This document shows, piece after piece, positions 61,701 to 64,000 of a stretch of DNA of 64,000 bases (positions are counted from its first letter, which is position 1; every line of letters starts with the position of its first letter). This stretch comes from Acanthopleura granulata. Taxonomy: Eukaryota; Mollusca; Polyplacophora; Chitonida; Chitonidae. The notes under the pieces are model-generated. The model was not told where the DNA came from, ran no database searches, and saw only the letters and a program-made list of their open reading frames with translations. The position numbers and the translations under genes are program-made. The stretch lies in the NCBI GenBank assembly GCA_016165875.1, contig JABBOT010000022.1:2569333-2633332 (forward strand). Direction: 5' to 3'.

Positions 61701-62862
61701 CAGGTATTGATACTCTGAAGCCAGAATACCACAATAAGCCGAATCAGCATTTGAGAGAACACCCACTCATGACTCGCCCAAACAGCTCTAATTTCACACG
61801 ACGTCTCCAATGCCAATTTCGTTTATACCACGAAGGCCGCAATGCAATGTGGTAGGCTACATTTTAAAAGTGCTTGTTGATAAATTACATAATTGTATCA
61901 ATATAATATGAAAAGAATATTACAGTGACATATCTTGAGTGAGAAACCTATGTCAGTATTACATAATATAGTTAGATGACTTTGATGTATGTTTAGGCCA
62001 TTTGGATATGGATTTTAGATGAGCTGGTGTTGTCAAGTTGATCGTTAGAAGAGTTGCCCTGAATTCCTTTTGGATGGCCGTGTGGCTTACTTCTGGAGAT
62101 ACTTACCAATAAAAGTCCTCAATCAGAAGGGCGACATTTAAGAACACGACACACATTGCAACTCTTGCGGCGCCACTCGAAGAAACAAGGTAGGCCTACA
62201 TCATTCCAACTAAATGGAATGACAATATGGCAGTCTGATATCACATGATCAACCAACATTAGTTTTAATTGAAAAATTTGCTCTGGGTAAAGGTGTTCAT
62301 TTTTAAATGTCAACATGTCGCAAGTTCGTAGAAGAATGGCATGTGTTAGTCTGGGAATACCTATAAAAGACAAGAAAGAGTCTGACAAAGTTAAATAGAT
62401 GTAAAAGTTGAAGAACTGACTGCACAGTGTAGATATCTACTCTGCGTGTAAGATTAAATAATCTGCCATGAAACATCTCATTTTATGTAGTCTCGTAACA
62501 TTGCCACTGTTTTTGTTTGAATAATGTGATTTATCCTTAGTTTTGTTTGATTATTTTTATTTATCCTTAGTTTTGTTTGATTATTTTTTATTTTTTTTCC
62601 TCAAGAAAACAATTTATCGGCGCATCCTTGTAGTTCTCTGACACGCCCCCATTTTCTGGCAATACTGTACCTCCTTCGTGTTCAAGTCCACACGAACAAT
62701 TTGTCCTGCTGGTAGAGAATTTTTCTCAACTTCTGGGGCCATCATATAAAATGTGCCATTTGTGTCGAAAACGGGCCCTTCAGCGCCAAGAAGATTGGCA
62801 ACAATTTGTACAAATGCAAACTTAACTACGGGAAGCGCAGCTTCCTCGCCATTGTCTGCCAT
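52443..62862 (-). CDS. DFPase-like / SMP-30 family hydrolase, complete gene with two alternative first exons
   Basis: Exons on the - strand: 62671-62862 (first exon 1a) or 57961-58149 (first exon 1b), then 55984-56124, 54821-54952, 54069-54285 and 52443-52714. The 1a form totals 317 residues, very near the length of squid diisopropylfluorophosphatase (314). The family is a six-bladed calcium-dependent beta-propeller that hydrolyses phosphotriester bonds in vitro; the natural substrate is unsettled. Residues matching the squid catalytic calcium ligands are present: Glu in GAEGPVF, Asn in GCND, Asn in FPNGIAV and Asp in GPDGMDF, plus His in TEHENHALW. No signal peptide, so probably cytosolic. 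All phases agree. Related gluconolactonase/regucalcin proteins are a less likely label, because word-by-word similarity to DFPase is high. Confidence 0.93.
53049..53205. repeat. 50-bp tandem repeat, three copies
   Basis: TGGACAAAGTGGTATGACTA plus TGTTTTCCCATGGTATATAC starts at 53049, 53099 and 53149; copies are nearly identical. Confidence 0.95.
53677..53905 (+). mobile_element. tRNA-derived SINE copy 2 with CACT tail
   Basis: The head has TGTGGTCTAGTGGTTAGCGG (A-box) and AGATTCAAGCCCGAATC (B-box). The body has ACCGAAGACTTTAAAAATGG and TACTTGTTGCTGC as in the copy at 12106. The tail has GTTAAACCCC and ACTCACTCACTC. It is in the opposite orientation to the host gene. Open frames here (53759-53971) are not genes. 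Confidence 0.8.
54069..54285 (-). CDS. DFPase-like exon
   Basis: The acceptor TTTCCTCTGCAG and a GTTAGT donor bound 217 nt. It encodes EPFGSVYCYTRGKQL, FPNGIAVLHTDDGRP, VAETPTKTLWSYDI and KWGTLP. The Asn of PNGI corresponds to a calcium ligand. It ends with one base of a Gly codon. The donor GTTAGT is less typical than the others but phase and homology leave no alternative. Confidence 0.95.
54286..54820 (-). other. DFPase-like intron (535 bp)
   Basis: Non-coding. Short CTACTGCGCGTCTACTG repetition near 54580-54615; otherwise nothing seen. Confidence 0.8.
54821..54952 (-). CDS. DFPase-like exon
   Basis: Forty-four codons in phase 0 between the acceptor CCTGTTTAG and a GTATTT donor. It encodes LATKDSQGNTVQGCNDLAFD, then WITAPAGNIAPDNYTRSME. 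GCND carries the Asn calcium ligand; YTRSM matches a substrate-pocket stretch of the squid enzyme. Confidence 0.95.
54953..55983 (-). repeat. DFPase-like intron with 27-bp minisatellite
   Basis: At about 55060-55275 eight copies of a 27-bp unit (TCACTGACTACTAGTAACTA plus TGTTAAG) lie head to tail; starts include 55066 and 55093. The 90-residue frame at 55048-55320 is the repeat read in phase, since 27 is a multiple of 3. The rest of the intron is non-coding. Confidence 0.93.
55984..56124 (-). CDS. DFPase-like first shared exon
   Basis: Forty-seven codons in phase 0, acceptor GATCTTTACAG. It encodes AKVVCEPEVDGYGGIPAGCQ and then YIADMRLGLLKM, close to the squid enzyme. Both first exons end after a complete Glu codon and fit its phase. 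Confidence 0.95.
56125..57960 (-). other. Intron between exon 1b and first shared exon
   Basis: Contains the 43-bp minisatellite at 56225-56905; otherwise AT-rich and non-coding. For the 1a form the intron extends to 62670. Confidence 0.8.
56225..56905. repeat. 43-bp minisatellite, ~16 copies
   Basis: The unit is TGTATGAGGTGTGGAATGTT plus TTGTATGTGTTGGTG plus TTTAACAC. Some copies lack the TGTATGA segment, giving shorter units, which points to slippage between copies. Confidence 0.95.
57961..58149 (-). CDS. DFPase-like alternative first exon 1b
   Basis: ATG at 58149 with A at -3 and an in-frame TGA nine bases upstream, so the start is not an extension of a longer exon. Sixty-three codons end in Glu at a GTAAGG donor. 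It encodes LLGAEGPVFNTNGMLYMVAS and KNSLPGGQVVGVDL. About 40 of 63 residues equal those of exon 1a, and the calcium-ligand Glu of GAEGPVF is kept. It is a tandem duplicate of exon 1a with its own start, presumably driven from its own promoter. Confidence 0.8.
58150..62670 (-). other. Region between alternative first exons
   Basis: Includes the putative promoter of exon 1b, a T-rich run (58314-58328) and the 170-bp array (58371-59050). From 59050 to 62100 AT-rich non-coding sequence only. Near 62525-62590 TTATCCTTAGTTTTGTTTGA repeats two to three times. The frame at 62119-62388 was not convincing. Confidence 0.7.
58371..59050. repeat. 170-bp tandem repeat, four near-identical copies
   Basis: AGCTGAGTGCATAGTGTTTA starts at 58371, 58541, 58711 and 58881, an exact 170-bp spacing. 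Each unit also has GGCAAAATAGAGTGAGCTAT and GGTAGCAGCATTTGG or a variant. Copies differ at only a few positions. The array starts about 220 bp upstream of the exon 1b ATG. Confidence 0.97.
62671..62862 (-). CDS. DFPase-like first exon 1a
   Basis: ATG at 62862 opens 64 codons ending in Glu at a GTACAG donor. It encodes NLLGAEGPVFDTNGTFYMMA and KNSLPAGQIVRVDLNTKE. APEVE and PAGQI are closer to the squid protein than the corresponding words of exon 1b, so this is probably the ancestral exon. No signal peptide. Confidence 0.88.
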
Positions 62863-63125
62863 GTTTCTTTAATTGCCGAAAAGGGATGTTATTGTCGTAA
62901 TACCATACCGAAATATTTTAGCTTCCAATCGTTACGTATATCTGAGCCAACAAACGTTCTAGGAAGTCTTCACTTGAGTGGTGGCCTTTCAGACTCTCTC
63001 TGTCGTGTTATGATTTAAGGATAAATGGCCCGAGTCAGTGTCCTGGCCCAAAAGTTCAAATTCCGAGAACTAAGTGTGGACATGACTTGAACGACATGCC
63101 GTAAAGCATTCTTCATGGGCAAAAC
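62863..63125. promoter_or_regulatory. Probable bidirectional promoter region
   Basis: Only 263 bp separate the ATG of DFPase exon 1a (-) from the ATG at 63126 (+), and 252 bp from the one at 63115. No convincing TATA box for either side. Inference from gene arrangement only. Confidence 0.5.
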
Positions 63126-63318
63126 ATGGCGACTCTTGCCGTTCGCCACGGTAGGAGCAGTTTACGAGGCGGACGATTCCGTGGTAAGTATTGGTACATA
63201 GCTGTTATAAAGGTGCCTTCAGTGGTATTTAACTCAATTCCTGGAGTCATCCGTTGTCTGTCTGTTGCAGGTCGCCATGATAGTGGAGAAGAGGTTGTGC
63301 GACTAGACTGTTCGAAAG
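63115..63318 (+). CDS. 5' part of a divergent gene, unidentified
   Basis: Two ATGs in different frames precede a GTAAGT donor at 63184: 63115 (MGKTWRLLPFATVGAVYEAD) and 63126 (MATLAVRHGRSSLRGGRFRG). The second has the better context (AAAACATGG) and an Arg/Ser-rich, acid-free start like a mitochondrial presequence. An 86-bp intron and a TGTTGCAG acceptor lead to exon 63271-63318 (RHDSGEEVVRLDCSK), closed by GTGAGA. The 63115 frame hits a stop in that exon; the 63126 frame stays open. A further exon may begin after CCCTCAG at 63936 (VESNCDEVTERLNI, then TGA), which would end the protein at 49 residues; this last step is doubtful. No family recognised. Confidence 0.5.
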
Positions 63319-64000
63319 GTGAGACAATCTTGTGTGTCGGTTTGCCGACAACTGTCATCTATTAGGGAGTTCGGCGATTTTTTAAAATTATTCACAGTGA
63401 GCTTAAATAACATCATTCAATAGAGCTCGGCGTACCATGTTCAAAACATTTATCAGAGTGATAATTGGTTGATTAGTCGTTGATAAATTTCACTTTTTAA
63501 AAGCCACAAATGGGTTGTTATTAGAAAAATGATTTGTAATTTCTTTATAGAAAGCACTGGGAACATTTATTTAATGGGCATCCTCAGGTAGTAATAATAA
63601 ATATCAAGGATGGACTCTTCAGTGGTCTGGTCGCTGTACCCAGTGGACAAAACTTTTTGTTGTAAGCCGATTTGTGGCATGAAAGTACATGTATCAAATG
63701 TTTGCGAGGCCGTGAGGAACATAATTATTCTTGATGTCTTGTAGTTTCGAAATTAACAATAGGGTGCATTTTGTCCACTGTTCGTAGAACAAGGCAAAGA
63801 TCTCATGCAATTGTGTAAATGGAATGGACAGTTCTATTTATAGAACAGGATGTGGTTTTTAGTGAAGATAGTCAATGGATAAATACCAACAGTGGGTGCC
63901 CCACAACGTCTTGTGACATTTTCATTTTACCCTCAGTTGAAAGTAATTGTGATGAAGTCACAGAAAGATTGAACATATGATATGTAAGCAACACTGGGAA
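63319..64000 (+). other. Intron and right edge of window
   Basis: Non-coding apart from the doubtful exon after the acceptor at 63936. The gene may continue beyond the window. Confidence 0.5.

Noticed and set aside
62119..62388. 89-residue - strand frame between exons 1a and 1b
   Set aside because: No similarity to the DFPase family and no fitting splice phase.

Overview
The window is eukaryotic nuclear DNA. Coding exons are short and separated by introns of 0.1 to 11 kb with GT-AG borders, most of the sequence is AT-rich and non-coding, and minisatellites and degenerate mobile elements are abundant. A lophotrochozoan, most likely a mollusc, is the best guess. The - strand gene is a close homologue of the squid enzyme DFPase. 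tRNA-derived SINE copies end in a CACT-type microsatellite of a kind I associate with gastropods. Short 'aagggag(a/c)taactct'-like motifs common in molluscan DNA occur near 44236, 45382 and 61533. The species cannot be named from this sequence.

Layout. From 1 to about 10.3 kb there is no convincing conserved gene, only minisatellites, a three-copy dispersed repeat and one speculative secreted-peptide gene on the - strand (8206-8673). From 10342 to 38401 on the + strand lie eight in-phase exons of an NMDA-type glutamate receptor subunit of the GluN3 class. They run from the second half of the amino-terminal domain through the ligand-binding core, pore, M4 and a long cytoplasmic tail to the stop codon. 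The signal peptide and first part of the amino-terminal domain are not found and probably lie left of the window. The joined exons keep one frame for 1085 residues. The 3' flank holds a ~950-bp inverted repeat (39660-40608).

From 40.6 to 49.5 kb I see no recognised gene. A possible two-exon small secreted protein lies on the + strand at 49549-50291. It converges tail to tail with a complete DFPase-like six-bladed beta-propeller gene on the - strand (52443-62862). That gene has five shared downstream exons, counting the terminal one, only if each first exon is not counted: it has four shared exons plus two alternative first exons (62671-62862 and 57961-58149), each with its own ATG and the same donor phase. 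A divergent + strand gene begins at about 63115-63126, 253-263 bp from the upstream DFPase start, so the two probably share a bidirectional promoter.

The genes do not form a pathway. The points most worth a second look are the tail and pore of the GluN3-like subunit (a Ser at the Lurcher position, a PDZ-type ESPV terminus, a KVSW PP1-docking motif), the duplicated first exon of the DFPase-like gene, the two possible secreted peptides, and the large foldback element. Exon borders were read by eye from splice signals and phase; no database search or transcript was available.
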